From positions 681,729 through 745,728 of the forward strand of contig NZ_FNDP01000001.1 in the NCBI RefSeq assembly GCF_900100545.1: a DNA stretch of 64,000 bases, read 5' to 3'. Shown here piece by piece: positions 18,788 to 28,337 of this stretch. Every line of letters begins with the position of its first letter. Position 1 is the stretch's first letter. The position numbers and the translations under genes were made by a program. Source of the DNA: Pseudobutyrivibrio sp. 49 (GTDB taxonomy: Bacteria; Bacillota; Clostridia; Lachnospirales; Lachnospiraceae). The notes beneath the pieces are model-generated. The model saw nothing but the letters and a program-made list of their open reading frames with translations. It was not told the origin of the DNA and did not search any database.

Positions 18788-19966
18788 TTAGTGGTGGAAA
18801 AGTCTAAGTCCTGTAAATGACATAACCATATTATATTTATTACATGTCTCGATAACATTATCATCTCTTACTGAGCCACCTGGCTGTGCAACATACTGTA
18901 CACCAGACTTATGAGCTCTTTCAATGTTGTCACCGAATGGGAAGAAGGCGTCACTTCCTACAGATACTCCTGTAAGCTTATCAAGCCATGCACGCTTTTC
19001 TGCTCTTGTAAACTCACTTGGTCTTGTCTTGAAAGTCTTCTGCCATACATCATCACCAATTACATCTTCAAATTCATCTCCGATGTAAAGATCGATGGCA
19101 TTATCTCTGTCAGCTCTCTTAATTCCATCTACAAAATCGAGATTAAGAACCTTTGGCGCCTGACGAAGCCACCAGTTATCAGCCTTCTGTCCTGCAAGTC
19201 TTGTACAGTGAATACGTGACTGCTGACCAGCACCGATACCAATTGCCTGTCCATCCTTTACATAGCATACTGAGTTTGACTGTGTGTACTTAAGAGTAAT
19301 CATTGCAATAGCAAGATCTATCTTTGCCTGTTCAGTAAGCTCCTTATTATCAGTAACAATATTAGAGAAGAAATCATCATTAATCACCAATTCATTTCTG
19401 CCCTGCTCAAAAGTGATACCAAATACTTCCTTGCGTTCGAGCTGCTTTGGAACATAATTTGGATCAATCTTGATAACAGCATAATTTCCGTTCTTTTTTG
19501 CTTTTAAGATTTCAAGTGCCTCTGGCTCATAGCCTGGAGCGATAACACCGTCAGAAACTTCTCTCTTAATAAGCTTAGCAGTTGCTGCATCACATACATC
19601 TGAAAGAGAAATGAAATCACCGAAGGAAGACATTCTATCTGCACCTCTTGCTCTTGCGTAAGCATTTGCAAGTGGAGTGAATTCCATATCTAAATCATCA
19701 CACCAGTAGATTTTTCTTTCTACATCTGAAAGAGGAAGTCCCACAGCAGCACCTGCTGGTGAAACGTGCTTAAAAGATGTTGCAGCTGGAAGACCTGTAG
19801 CCTTCTTAAGCTCTGACACAAGCTGCCAACCATTAAAAGCATCAAGGAAATTGATATAGCCTGGCTTTCCGCTTAATACTTCAATTGGAAGTTCCCCCTC
19901 TTCCATATAAATACGAGATGGCTTCTGATTAGGGTTACAACCATACTTTAATTCCAATTCTTTCAT
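18788..19966 (-). CDS. Stand-alone AICAR transformylase (PurH C-terminal-type)
   Basis: Transfers a formyl group from 10-formyl-THF to AICAR, giving FAICAR, the penultimate step of IMP synthesis. The protein matches only the transformylase part of Pur[15 protein letters not shown] at the N-terminus, the Lys-His pair in [13 protein letters not shown] (about residue 66), [22 protein letters not shown] and the final [10 protein letters not shown]. At 392 aa it lacks the IMP cyclohydrolase domain of the usual 510-530 aa PurH. The next gene upstream on the strand supplies that activity. Confidence 0.9.
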   Translation of the reverse strand: MKELELKYGCNPNQKPSRIYMEEGELPIEVLSGKPGYINFLDAFNGWQLVSELKKATGLPAATSFKHVSPAGAAVGLPLSDVERKIYWCDDLDMEFTPLANAYARARGADRMSSFGDFISLSDVCDAATAKLIKREVSDGVIAPGYEPEALEILKAKKNGNYAVIKIDPNYVPKQLERKEVFGITFEQGRNELVINDDFFSNIVTDNKELTEQAKIDLAIAMITLKYTQSNSVCYVKDGQAIGIGAGQQSRIHCTRLAGQKADNWWLRQAPKVLNLDFVDGIKRADRDNAIDLYIGDEFEDVIGDDVWQKTFKTRPSEFTRAEKRAWLDKLTGVSVGSDAFFPFGDNIERAHKSGVQYVAQPGGSVRDDNVIETCNKYNMVMSFTGLRLFHH

Positions 19967-19978
19967 AGCATTATTCTC

Positions 19979-20698
19979 CTATTTTCTAATATTCTTATTT
20001 ATGATACGGGTTTCCTTTGCACCTGTGGCAATATCAATGTAACGTACGAAAAGAGAAACCTTATTATCAGCATTAAGGTTAGACCAAATCATATCGGTAA
20101 ACTCATCGATATTTCCTGAAATTTCAATTGGTGTAGGCTCGCCTTCATAGGAAGGAAGTGGATTTCCATCGCCCATATAAGTGTGAATAAAACGACCTGA
20201 ACCGGCCTTAGGATTAGAATAATCAAAGGTGTATCTATTACATGAATCAGAATCACCCATGTTAGATTTAAGAATTGACATCATATAAGAAAACTGTCCG
20301 TTTTCGAGGTGAAGAAGACCTGAAATACGAGGTGTGAAATTAGGGCCATCCGGCTCAAACTCTCTTCTTCTAAGTGTCTGTTCAAATGTCTCACCAGACT
20401 TCATGTACTCATAGATGGTATCAGTCTGATCTCCGTTTGTAACTATGGTGTCGCAACCGAGTACTCGAACTGGTGCATAGATAATGAGACTTGGGTCAGT
20501 AAGCTTTGAAGGGTCGAATGCCTCTGTACGAATGCCCTCGCCTTCCTCAACAAATACTCTGTTTCTAGAATTTTCAGAACGTCCCATAATAAAATAGGCA
20601 GTGACAGCCTTGGTTCCATCTGACGATCTACCAATGACAATGCCTCTGCCTGGGTAACTGGTTTCTGATAATTCTTTTGCTAAAGATTTAACTACCAT
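19979..20698 (-). CDS. purO: IMP cyclohydrolase, archaeal PurO-type
   Basis: Closes the purine ring of FAICAR to give IMP. The 240-aa sequence (YPGRGIVIGRSSDG, AYFIMGRSENSRNR, DGPNFTPRISG) fits the PurO-type IMP cyclohydrolase family rather than the PurH N-terminal domain. It is 12 nt upstream of the stand-alone transformylase, so the two together replace bifunctional PurH. The start is ATG 20698 with AAGGAGG. A longer in-frame reading to 20761 would cover the promoter. Confidence 0.85.
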   Translation of the reverse strand: MVVKSLAKELSETSYPGRGIVIGRSSDGTKAVTAYFIMGRSENSRNRVFVEEGEGIRTEAFDPSKLTDPSLIIYAPVRVLGCDTIVTNGDQTDTIYEYMKSGETFEQTLRRREFEPDGPNFTPRISGLLHLENGQFSYMMSILKSNMGDSDSCNRYTFDYSNPKAGSGRFIHTYMGDGNPLPSYEGEPTPIEISGNIDEFTDMIWSNLNADNKVSLFVRYIDIATGAKETRIINKNIRK

Positions 20699-20731
20699 GG
20701 GTTCCTCCTTAAAATGCAATTTCCGAGCAAA

Positions 20732-20760
20732 ATTATAACCGAACCCACAAACCATGTCCA
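20732..20760 (-). promoter_or_regulatory. Sigma-A promoter of the purO operon
   Basis: On the minus strand: TGGACA (20760-20755), a 17-nt spacer, then TATAAT (20737-20732), 34 nt before the purO ATG. No PurR box was recognised. Confidence 0.8.
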
Positions 20761-20770
20761 CTATAAAATT

Positions 20771-21544
20771 TTACGTACTTTGATCAAATTTACTTACAAT
20801 GTCATCTGCAGATAATGAATAAGAACCGCTGCTTGTATACGACTTCTTACCAGTAATATCTGCAAGTGAGGTACTTGCATAAGAATTAGTCATAGATGCC
20901 TTTGTAGCAATCTGATATGCATAACTTCCTGTTCCGCTGAACAAATCTTTCACATAAGACATTGTAGCCTTATTTTTCAAGAAATCCTCATCAACGTTCA
21001 AATGATTTTTGCTATCAATGGTAATACCTGCCTTGCCTAAGGTAGATGCAGCCTTTTGTGAGGTAGTAACCATGGCAGCCACCTGAGTAAGGACACCCAT
21101 TCCTTCAGCTTCCTGACCACTATCTACAAGGTCATTATAGGCTTTTGCAAAACTATTTATAGCGTTATAGATTTTATCTCTATCGTAATCCTTGGTAACC
21201 TTACCGTCAGCGTCTTCTGTCTCTACCTGTTCCCAAATAGAATTCTTACCCTTTGCAAGTAATGTATCTGTAGCTTTGTTAAGGGCAGAAGCATCATTTC
21301 TGATACCGCTTAAATCTGATATCTTCTCTTTTGACTTTACCCTGGAATCAGATTTCAGATTTCCCTCAGAATCATATTTGGCATAGTAAGACTTAACCAG
21401 CTTTCCGTATGAACCTGATCTAATTTGTGCGAGATTATTTATTGATGCTTCCAAGCCACCAAAAATAGAGCTTGAGCTGTTAGATGAACCGCCAAACAAT
21501 GAATAAATAGATTCACTTCCAAAAGAATTAATAGTTAAAGACAT
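20771..21544 (-). CDS. Hypothetical Ser/Gly-rich protein, possibly flagella-related
   Basis: A 257-aa protein with no signal peptide or membrane segment. The N-terminus is Ser/Gly/Phe-rich (SIYSLFGGSSNSSSS), followed by NNLAQIRSGSYGKLVKSYYAK. A later stretch (DSKNHLNVDEDFLKN, VKDLFSGTGSYAYQI) resembles the C-terminal part of FliD-type filament cap proteins. That resemblance is weak and by eye. The start is ATG 21544 with AAAGGAG. It has its own promoter and is not obviously tied to hisF upstream. Confidence 0.6.
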   Translation of the reverse strand: MSLTINSFGSESIYSLFGGSSNSSSSIFGGLEASINNLAQIRSGSYGKLVKSYYAKYDSEGNLKSDSRVKSKEKISDLSGIRNDASALNKATDTLLAKGKNSIWEQVETEDADGKVTKDYDRDKIYNAINSFAKAYNDLVDSGQEAEGMGVLTQVAAMVTTSQKAASTLGKAGITIDSKNHLNVDEDFLKNKATMSYVKDLFSGTGSYAYQIATKASMTNSYASTSLADITGKKSYTSSGSYSLSADDIVSKFDQST

Positions 21545-21610
21545 AAACATCACTCCTTTGAATATAAACCTGAACATCCTGTTCCCATCATGTCTATAGT
21601 TACCATTATA

Positions 21611-21639
21611 ATACTATAATAATGTGTAAAAACTGTTAA
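21611..21639 (-). promoter_or_regulatory. Promoter of the Ser/Gly-rich protein gene
   Basis: On the minus strand: TTAACA (21639-21634), a 17-nt spacer, then TAGTAT (21616-21611). A TATAAT follows just downstream and could serve instead. Confidence 0.5.
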
Positions 21640-21641
21640 TT

Positions 21642-22403
21642 CTATAACCGCACTGGTATGTTATTGTCCCTTAAATACCTCTTGAGGTCTAAAATCTCCA
21701 TTTCCTTATAATGAAACAAAGATGCAGCAAGAGCAGCCTCTGCGCCGCCTACGGTAAGAGCATCTTTAAAATGTTCCATTGTTCCTGCACCACCGGAGGC
21801 AATGACGGGAATATTTACTGCAGAGGAAATAGCCTTTGTAAGCTCTAAATCAAAGCCAGCCTTTGTTCCGTCCTGATCCATGGAAGTAAGAAGAATCTCA
21901 CCAGCTCCAAGCTTTTCAACCTTAGCGGCCCACTCTACTGCATCAATTCCGCAATCTAATCGTCCACCATGCTTATAAATATTGAAGCCGCTTCCATCTG
22001 CTCTTCTTTTAGCATCAATGGCAACAACCACACACTGACTTCCGAATTTGTCAGCTGCATCCGCAACAAGCTGTGGATTATCAATAGCTGCTGAATTGAC
22101 TGCGATTTTATCAGCGCCTTCTCTGAGAAGAGCTTTAAAATCCTCTACAGTGCGAATACCTCCACCTACTGTAAATGGAATAAATACCTGCTCTGCAACA
22201 CGGCGAACCATATCAACTACTGTATTTCTATGGTCAGAAGAAGCTGTGATATCCAAAAATACAACTTCATCTGCACCTGCTTTATCGTAGGCCGCTGCGA
22301 TTTCTACTGGATCTCCCGCGTCTCTTAAGTTAACGAAGTTAACACCTTTAACCACACGCCCGTCTTTTACATCTAAACAAGGAATAATTCTTTTTGTGAA
22401 CAT
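21642..22403 (-). CDS. hisF: Imidazole glycerol phosphate synthase cyclase subunit
   Basis: A 253-aa (beta/alpha)8 barrel that makes imidazole glycerol phosphate and AICAR from PRFAR using ammonia from HisH. Signatures are [21 protein letters not shown] with catalytic D11, [16 protein letters not shown] and [15 protein letters not shown] with [12 protein letters not shown]. The start is ATG 22403 with AGGAGG; a longer in-frame extension overlaps hisH. The AICAR it releases feeds the transformylase encoded just downstream. Confidence 0.96.
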   Translation of the reverse strand: MFTKRIIPCLDVKDGRVVKGVNFVNLRDAGDPVEIAAAYDKAGADEVVFLDITASSDHRNTVVDMVRRVAEQVFIPFTVGGGIRTVEDFKALLREGADKIAVNSAAIDNPQLVADAADKFGSQCVVVAIDAKRRADGSGFNIYKHGGRLDCGIDAVEWAAKVEKLGAGEILLTSMDQDGTKAGFDLELTKAISSAVNIPVIASGGAGTMEHFKDALTVGGAEAALAASLFHYKEMEILDLKRYLRDNNIPVRL

Positions 22404-22413
22404 GGGAAGCCTC

Positions 22414-23019
22414 CTATAATTTTGCGAAATTCTTAAGTATCTGAAGTCCCACAGTTGAAGACTTTTCCGGGTGGAACTGGCAGGCAAAAATATTGTCCTT
22501 TTCCACTGAAGCATGAATATGACAACCATACTCTGTGGTGGCCTTAACTATAGAAGGATCAGCTGCCTCAAGATAATATGAATGAACAAAATATACAAAG
22601 CTGCCCTCGTCAATTCCTTCGAAAAGCTTTCCCTTATTAGGAAAGTCTAAAGAATTCCATCCAATATGTGGAACCTTGATTCCTGGTTTATCAGGAATTC
22701 TCTTAACAACTCCATCCAGGAGGTGAAGACCTTCTACTCCAGGAGATTCCTCGCTTGATTCAAATAAAAGCTGAAGTCCAAGGCAAATTCCAATAAAAGG
22801 TTTGCCACTTTCAACATAATCTTTAATGGCCTTATCCAAATCATATTTTTTTAGATGCTCCATAGCATCAGCAAAAGAGCCAACTCCTGGTAACACCAAG
22901 CGGTCGGCTCTTTCAATCACACTAAAATCCCTGGTGAGGCTAGTCTCCTCACCAAGGATTCCAAATGCTTTTTCTACACTTTTAATATTTCCTGCATCGT
23001 AATCAAGTATTGCTATCAT
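22414..23019 (-). CDS. hisH: Imidazole glycerol phosphate synthase glutaminase subunit
   Basis: A class I glutamine amidotransferase, 201 aa, supplying ammonia to HisF. The triad is C79 ([10 protein letters not shown]) with the C-terminal His and Glu in [19 protein letters not shown] is also present. It overlaps the stop of the upstream acidic protein by ATGA. Other his genes are not in the window. Confidence 0.95.
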   Translation of the reverse strand: MIAILDYDAGNIKSVEKAFGILGEETSLTRDFSVIERADRLVLPGVGSFADAMEHLKKYDLDKAIKDYVESGKPFIGICLGLQLLFESSEESPGVEGLHLLDGVVKRIPDKPGIKVPHIGWNSLDFPNKGKLFEGIDEGSFVYFVHSYYLEAADPSIVKATTEYGCHIHASVEKDNIFACQFHPEKSSTVGLQILKNFAKL

Positions 23020-24926
23020 GTGTCCGGTAACCCTAGCTTTCTAAGCACTTTTCTAAGTTCGATTGTATAATAATGTCGGTTTGGTTGCTTATAAATAGCC
23101 ATGGCCTCATCCACAGATAGACCAAAATCTTTCTCAAGCTCTGCAATGATGCTGGTACCAAAGGCATCATACTCATCAGCGATGCCATATTCAACAGCAT
23201 CATCCTTATATTTTTCGTATCTGCCAAGTCCCTTTAATAAAGAATCTAGTGCGTAGTTATACATACCGTAATTCATAAAGGTAGTATACTCATCCTGACA
23301 CTGTTGTAAGTCTGCCAGAGTTCTTGACTGATTTCTAAGAAGCTCTACCTTTTCATCAGTTTTGAAATCAAAACCGTTAAGCTTCTCGTAAGCAGCTATG
23401 TAATTACCCTGATCAAACAATTCTCTTGCCTGAGACATATGACGCTTCAAACCCGTGAAGGTCATTCCAACCAATACAACACCAATTATTGATATAGATA
23501 ATACCAAAAATGTTGCAATAATGGAAATAGGAATTTTAGGAGATGTGTCAGGTTCTTTCTCTTTCTTCGGTTTTTTAGGTTTTGGCTCCTTCTTAGGCTT
23601 TTCTTTCTTACCTTTTTCCTTCTTAGCTGCTTCCTTTTCTTTCTTTGCAGCTTCCTTAGCAGCTTTCTTTTCTTCCTTCTCTCGTTTCTTCTTTGCTTTA
23701 GGATCCTCTGGTACGCCACCCTCTGGGATTATTGGATTACCTTCCTCATCATAGGTAATCTCAACTGTTGCTGCAGCAGCCGCGGCAGCCTCTGCCTCCG
23801 CTTCAGCAATTTCATCCTCATCAGGAGCACCAAAGATAATAAGAGCCAGCTTCTGTAGGAATGGATTAGGTTTCTTTTCGCCCTTTTCCTTTTTCTTCTT
23901 CTCTTTTTTCTTCTTTTTATCCTTCTTGCCTCCGTCACCTGCAGGCTCCTCTGATGCAGCTTCTGCTGATTCATCAATTTCACCTGCCTCAGAGGCTCCT
24001 TCTTCACCACCTGTTAACAATGACTGAATATCCATCAGGTCTTCATCCTCACCCTCAAGGATATTATCTAAATCTAAATCTCCTTCTCCGGAAAGATCAG
24101 GTTCTTCGCCTTCTCCATATTCAGCCTCGTCCAGAGCATCCATTTCATCAGGCATAAACTCCTTCAGGGATTCATCTAAAGGTTCTTCCTCTCCGGAATC
24201 ATCCACCGCATCATCCAGTGAGAATCCAAAATCGTCCTCATCCTCAGCTTCTTCCGAATTCTCTTCAGAATCACCAGCTTCGCCAGCTTCCTCGTCATCG
24301 TCAGATTCCTCTATAAACTGGGATAAATCTATATCGTCATCATCAGGAAGCTTTAGTTCTTCACCATCATCTTCTGAACCCTCTGGGTCATTATCTTCAG
24401 CAGGACTTGTTTCAGGCTCATCTTCTGCAGCTTCTTCTGTAAGCTCTGGAAAAGCCTCTGGCAGTTCTTCTGCCTCTGGTTCTACTGTGACTGAATCAGC
24501 CTCCTCAAGCTTTTTCGCTTCAGTGCTGACCACATTATCAATATCATTTAAAAGCTTATCTACTACATCCTCGTTATCTAATGTAGCTCCTGTATTTTCA
24601 AATAGCTGTTCTTCGTTATCAATTTCCTGTTCGAACTCGGAAATGAATAAATCCACATCCTCTTGTCCCAGTTCTTCTTCAAATTTGCGCAAAAAATCCT
24701 CCTCAGAAAGAATTTTCCTGAGGTAAGGGTGTGAGCTTTTACCTTTTGTTTGCTGAACGTCAATTCCTGTTGCTGTAAAGAAGTCTTCATCAGGTGCTAC
24801 CTGCTGTCGGTTCTCAACAAATTCCTGTTGCTTTCTCTCAGCATTTTCTTTGACCTGTTCAGCATCAGTCTTAGCCTTGTTTATTGAATTTAATAGTCCA
24901 TCTAAGTAGTCCTCAGCCTGAGACAT
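23016..24926 (-). CDS. Large acidic single-pass membrane protein, unknown function
   Basis: No family recognised. The protein has 636 aa from ATG 24926 (GGGAGG upstream). The first 120 residues are Gln/Glu-rich and probably helical. About residues 120-320 are extremely acidic (Glu/Asp repeats). Two Lys-rich tracts follow (about 335-360 and 415-465, many KKEKK-type units). One membrane helix lies near 470-495, then a C-terminal domain of about 140 residues with TPR-like spacing (ARELFDQGNYIAAYEKL). It lies between cheV and hisH, sharing ATGA with hisH. A membrane scaffold is possible, but this is a guess. Confidence 0.7.
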   Translation of the reverse strand: MSQAEDYLDGLLNSINKAKTDAEQVKENAERKQQEFVENRQQVAPDEDFFTATGIDVQQTKGKSSHPYLRKILSEEDFLRKFEEELGQEDVDLFISEFEQEIDNEEQLFENTGATLDNEDVVDKLLNDIDNVVSTEAKKLEEADSVTVEPEAEELPEAFPELTEEAAEDEPETSPAEDNDPEGSEDDGEELKLPDDDDIDLSQFIEESDDDEEAGEAGDSEENSEEAEDEDDFGFSLDDAVDDSGEEEPLDESLKEFMPDEMDALDEAEYGEGEEPDLSGEGDLDLDNILEGEDEDLMDIQSLLTGGEEGASEAGEIDESAEAASEEPAGDGGKKDKKKKKEKKKKEKGEKKPNPFLQKLALIIFGAPDEDEIAEAEAEAAAAAAATVEITYDEEGNPIIPEGGVPEDPKAKKKREKEEKKAAKEAAKKEKEAAKKEKGKKEKPKKEPKPKKPKKEKEPDTSPKIPISIIATFLVLSISIIGVVLVGMTFTGLKRHMSQARELFDQGNYIAAYEKLNGFDFKTDEKVELLRNQSRTLADLQQCQDEYTTFMNYGMYNYALDSLLKGLGRYEKYKDDAVEYGIADEYDAFGTSIIAELEKDFGLSVDEAMAIYKQPNRHYYTIELRKVLRKLGLPDT

Positions 24927-24952
24927 CTTAAATCCTCCCAATATATTTAAAA

Positions 24953-24979
24953 TAAGGGGTATGCTTGGCATACCCCTAA
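24953..24979 (-). terminator. Terminator-like hairpin between cheV and the acidic protein gene
   Basis: A perfect 10-bp stem (AGGGGTATGC at 24955-24964 with 24968-24977) around a 3-nt loop, with a minus-strand TATTTT tail. It lies 14 nt past the cheV stop and before the next gene start. Confidence 0.65.
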
Positions 24980-24990
24980 GATTTTAAATT

Positions 24991-25914
24991 CTAATGACTG
25001 TTACGAGCATCCTCGTACTTAGCAACCAAATCATCTACTACCGCGATAAGCTTACCAATTTCTGGCTTTGTAAGCTGTGCATCAGCTCCAAGGCTTTCAC
25101 CCTTGCGCCTGATTTCGTCATTAATCAGAGATGAGAATATGATAAGCGGAATATTCTTCATTGTCTCATTCTCTTTTACTAACTTACAAAGTCTGTGACC
25201 ATCCATAAGAGGCATCTCGATATCAGTGATGATAAGGTGTACATCCTGAAGTACTGTGCCATTCTTATGCATCTCAACCAGCTTGTCCCAGCCTTCCTGG
25301 CCGTTCATATTTACGATAAGATTTGTATAACCAGCCTTCTTCAAGCACTCAACGATAAGCTTTGAAAGAAGTGGTGAATCCTCACAAAGAAGGATAGGTG
25401 ATTTGCTTCGATCACGTGTCTCGTAATCATCCATTTCTGAAACCTTAAGACCAGTCTCAGGATTGATATCTGTAACAATCTTCTCGAAATCGAGAATAAC
25501 TACTAATCTATCATCAAGTTTAATAACACCTGTTGAAACACCAGATTCATCAGATGAAATTGTAGCATCTGGTTTAATGATATCTTCCCATGATACACGG
25601 TGAATACCGAGAACCTCGTCTACATGGAATGCTGTATTTAAACTGTTAAAGTTTGTGATTATAAAGAGACCATCATTTTCAGGTTCATCCTGAATATTTA
25701 AACACTTGCGAAGAGAGATGACAGAAATCATAATATCTCTTGGCATGAAAATTCCTTCAATGCAAGGATGTGCATTAGGCAATGGAGTTACCTGCTGGTA
25801 TAACAAAATTTCCCTAATCTTGGCAACGTTGATTCCATAGAAATTCTTGCCAACCTTGAACTCAAGGACCTCTAGTTCGTTAGTACCTGATTCCAATAAA
25901 ATATTAGTATCCAT
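24991..25914 (-). CDS. cheV: Chemotaxis coupling protein CheV (CheW-receiver fusion)
   Basis: A 307-aa chemotaxis adaptor. Residues 15-150 form a CheW domain (LEFKVGKNFYGINVAKIREIL, PLPNAHPCIEGI). Residues 172-300 form a receiver domain with the acidic pair in CEDS, phospho-acceptor D231 (IITDIEMPLMDG) and a KPE lysine near the end. CheV links methyl-accepting receptors to CheA and tunes adaptation by phosphorylation. It implies a motile organism. No other che genes are adjacent. Confidence 0.94.
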   Translation of the reverse strand: MDTNILLESGTNELEVLEFKVGKNFYGINVAKIREILLYQQVTPLPNAHPCIEGIFMPRDIMISVISLRKCLNIQDEPENDGLFIITNFNSLNTAFHVDEVLGIHRVSWEDIIKPDATISSDESGVSTGVIKLDDRLVVILDFEKIVTDINPETGLKVSEMDDYETRDRSKSPILLCEDSPLLSKLIVECLKKAGYTNLIVNMNGQEGWDKLVEMHKNGTVLQDVHLIITDIEMPLMDGHRLCKLVKENETMKNIPLIIFSSLINDEIRRKGESLGADAQLTKPEIGKLIAVVDDLVAKYEDARNSH

Positions 25915-25947
25915 GCAAATCTCCTCTCATTTAAATCAAAAAATGAT

Positions 25948-26742
25948 TTATAATGGTTTTACTTCTGCCCCTCTGGTAGCACCATCACTGGTTACATAAA
26001 GCTCAACCGATGATATATTTTCAACAGCCGAATTGCTAAAGGAAAAAACAATCACAAAGGTTTTCTTCTCTTTACCAGACATCGTTCCTTTATAGGAAGA
26101 TAAATCATTTGGCAGCATAGTAATTTGAGCCTTGTTCTTTTCCCCTCCATTGAGGGATAAACTATATGTCCTGCCGGAATACTGACTAAAATCAACCGTT
26201 CCATCAGTAGTATTCACAGCATCAATATACAAAGTTAAATATTTCTTTCCACTTGCCGGTTTCATATAGAAACTAGAAGTCTTGAAATCACTGGAAACAT
26301 CAAATTTTGAACAGGTGAATTCAACTCCTGAAATGTCTACGGCGTTGGTAAAGGAATATCCAGCCTCAACAGAAACATCCTCCTGAGCCTGTTCTTCTGC
26401 ACCTTCCTGTGCTTCAGAATCCTCACCAGGTTCGCCTTCTGGAGGAATCACTTCCCCAGTTTCAGGATCAATTGTCTCCCCTGTGTCCGCTTCCTCTAAC
26501 GCCTCGTCATCAGCCTGTTCTTCATCAGGTTCATAATCCTCATCCAATTCTCCCTTTTTTACGCGGGCATTTGCGATTCCAATCACCTGATTTTTGTTAA
26601 ATTTCGCAACCGCTTTCGAAGCATATAAGCTTATTATAGCCTCTTCCTCACTGGTCATTTCATATAGCTGTTCTCCACAACCAGTGGCAAATAGAGAAAA
26701 ACACAACACAGAAATCATTAAAAAAATTCTGTTAGTTTTCAT
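25948..26742 (-). CDS. Lipoprotein with acidic linker and DUF4352-like beta domain
   Basis: A 264-aa lipoprotein from ATG 26742 (AGGAGAAGG upstream), with signal peptide and lipobox LFATGC. A Glu/Asp/Pro-rich linker (about residues 65-125) separates the N-terminal anchor from a beta-rich C-terminal domain with KYLTLYIDAVNTTDGTVDF. That domain resembles the immunoglobulin-like DUF4352 family of cell-surface lipoproteins. It is encoded downstream of the histidine kinase but separated by a hairpin. The function is unknown. Confidence 0.7.
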   Translation of the reverse strand: MKTNRIFLMISVLCFSLFATGCGEQLYEMTSEEEAIISLYASKAVAKFNKNQVIGIANARVKKGELDEDYEPDEEQADDEALEEADTGETIDPETGEVIPPEGEPGEDSEAQEGAEEQAQEDVSVEAGYSFTNAVDISGVEFTCSKFDVSSDFKTSSFYMKPASGKKYLTLYIDAVNTTDGTVDFSQYSGRTYSLSLNGGEKNKAQITMLPNDLSSYKGTMSGKEKKTFVIVFSFSNSAVENISSVELYVTSDGATRGAEVKPL

Positions 26743-26810
26743 GCCTTCTCCTAAAAAATACACTAATCATTAATGGTATATTAGCATTAAAATGTGTATT
26801 CTTCAATGTG

Positions 26811-26838
26811 AAAAATCAGAAAATTCTATGAATTTTCT
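26811..26838 (-). terminator. Terminator-like hairpin at the histidine kinase stop
   Basis: AGAAAATTC (26818-26826) pairs with GAATTTTCT (26830-26838) around a 3-nt loop overlapping the TAG. The minus-strand tail is GATTTTTC. AT-rich, so of moderate strength. Confidence 0.5.
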
Positions 26839-28337
26839 TTGATTTTTGTGTCTTTTACCAACGATAACTCAAACCAAAATTCAACTCCGTCAGGAACGTT
26901 CTCAACACCGAATTTTTCGTGCAATAAATCCATAGTAGCTTTAACTACAGAAAGACCTATTCCACTGCCACCATATTCACGGCTTCTGGCCTTATCAGCC
27001 TTGTAGAACTTCTCCCAAATATGCTTTATATCCTTCTTTCCGATATTATTGCCTGAATTGAATACAATAATGCGAACCTTTCCTCTTTTCACAAAATCGT
27101 AACGTACAGTGACGATATTTTCATTAAGCACATAATGAATAGCATTGCTTACAAAATTAGTGACTACCTGTTCAACCAAGAACTCATCTGCATGAACGTA
27201 GCAGTCCTGCTTATTTATAAACTCGTAATTAATATTCTGGGCCTCAAAATTGATTCTGTTACTGTCAATGACACTATCAATCATTTCAGTCACATTAAAA
27301 TCAACCATATCAAGATTCATCTGACCAGCTTCAAGCTGATTAAGGATAAGCATCTCTCTAACGAGGCGGTTCATCTTATTTGCCTCATCGATGATAATAT
27401 CCAGATAAATCTTTCTGCTGACCTCATCATCCATGATGCCTTCCTGAAGACCTTCAGCATATCCCTGAATAAGAGCAATAGGAGTCTTTAACTCGTGAGA
27501 AACATTAGAAACGAATTCCTTTCGCATGTTCTCAGTCTCTTCCTTCAACTCCAAATCGTGCTTCAGGTTTTCATTAGCAAGTCTAAGCTGTTCGATAGCT
27601 CTCTTTAGAGTCGTAGACATCTCATTGACATGCTCGCCAAGATCATCCATTTCGTTATAAAGCCTCTGAGGATGATAGGTTGCTTCAAAATCAAAGTTTG
27701 AAATTCTCTTTGTAATATTAATAAGCTTAAATAATGGCTTGGTAAATTTAGCGATAAAGTATCTTCCAACAAGAACACTAATAATAGAATCTATGAAAAT
27801 CATAGTTAAGAAAAACTTGTTGGTAATAGATGCAGTCTGCTCCAATGCAGAAGCTGTAGCCTTGATAAAAACAATGTTTCCATCAGGCAAAACTCCAATT
27901 AATACAAGAAATGTATCATCAAACTCTGAAAATTGCTGTTTGAAAATCTTGTAGTTTTCTGTAGTTTTAATAAGCTCATTATTGGCATCATTTGAAAGCA
28001 AAGAATAATTAAGTTGATTGATTAAAAGATCTGAATCAACGGAAGATGTTAAAAGAGATTGTCCGTCAGCACCTGTGACAACAGCTGCTACGTTAAATTG
28101 TTCAAACAATGCTATATTTTCGGGGAGATATTCACTATTGTACAATCTCCCGTTTTCACATTTTTCGGAAAGGATTGAAAAAAGCTCTTTCATATCCTTC
28201 CTCTTTTCATAAATATAATAATCGCCTAAAAAGCAGGATGTTAGGATGCTAACAACTATTAAAGATGTTAGTACTATCAATCCTAACAAACCTACAATTT
28301 GGCGATTAATTTTACTAGGCTTTTGCGTCAACTTCAA
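26826..28337 (-). CDS. Membrane sensor histidine kinase
   Basis: A 503-aa sensor kinase. It has TM1 (about 13-37), an extracytoplasmic sensing domain (38-172), TM2 (173-192) and a HAMP linker. The HisKA domain has H281 in SNVSHELKTPIALIQG. The HATPase has N, G1 and G2 boxes (NFVSNAIHY, GGSGIGLSVV). The start is a TTG at 28337, 23 nt inside the response-regulator gene and preceded by GGGG, so the pair is translationally coupled. The signal is unknown. Confidence 0.9.
   Translation of the reverse strand: MKLTQKPSKINRQIVGLLGLIVLTSLIVVSILTSCFLGDYYIYEKRKDMKELFSILSEKCENGRLYNSEYLPENIALFEQFNVAAVVTGADGQSLLTSSVDSDLLINQLNYSLLSNDANNELIKTTENYKIFKQQFSEFDDTFLVLIGVLPDGNIVFIKATASALEQTASITNKFFLTMIFIDSIISVLVGRYFIAKFTKPLFKLINITKRISNFDFEATYHPQRLYNEMDDLGEHVNEMSTTLKRAIEQLRLANENLKHDLELKEETENMRKEFVSNVSHELKTPIALIQGYAEGLQEGIMDDEVSRKIYLDIIIDEANKMNRLVREMLILNQLEAGQMNLDMVDFNVTEMIDSVIDSNRINFEAQNINYEFINKQDCYVHADEFLVEQVVTNFVSNAIHYVLNENIVTVRYDFVKRGKVRIIVFNSGNNIGKKDIKHIWEKFYKADKARSREYGGSGIGLSVVKATMDLLHEKFGVENVPDGVEFWFELSLVKDTKIKENS

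Noticed and set aside
22404..22529. Extension of HisF by 42 codons
   Set aside because: It lies wholly within or next to hisH. The conserved N-terminus [11 protein letters not shown] starts at 22403.
23455..23754. Plus-strand Phe/Ser-rich ORF opposite the Lys-rich tract
   Set aside because: It arises from the complement of AAG/AAA codons in the acidic protein gene; no start signal.
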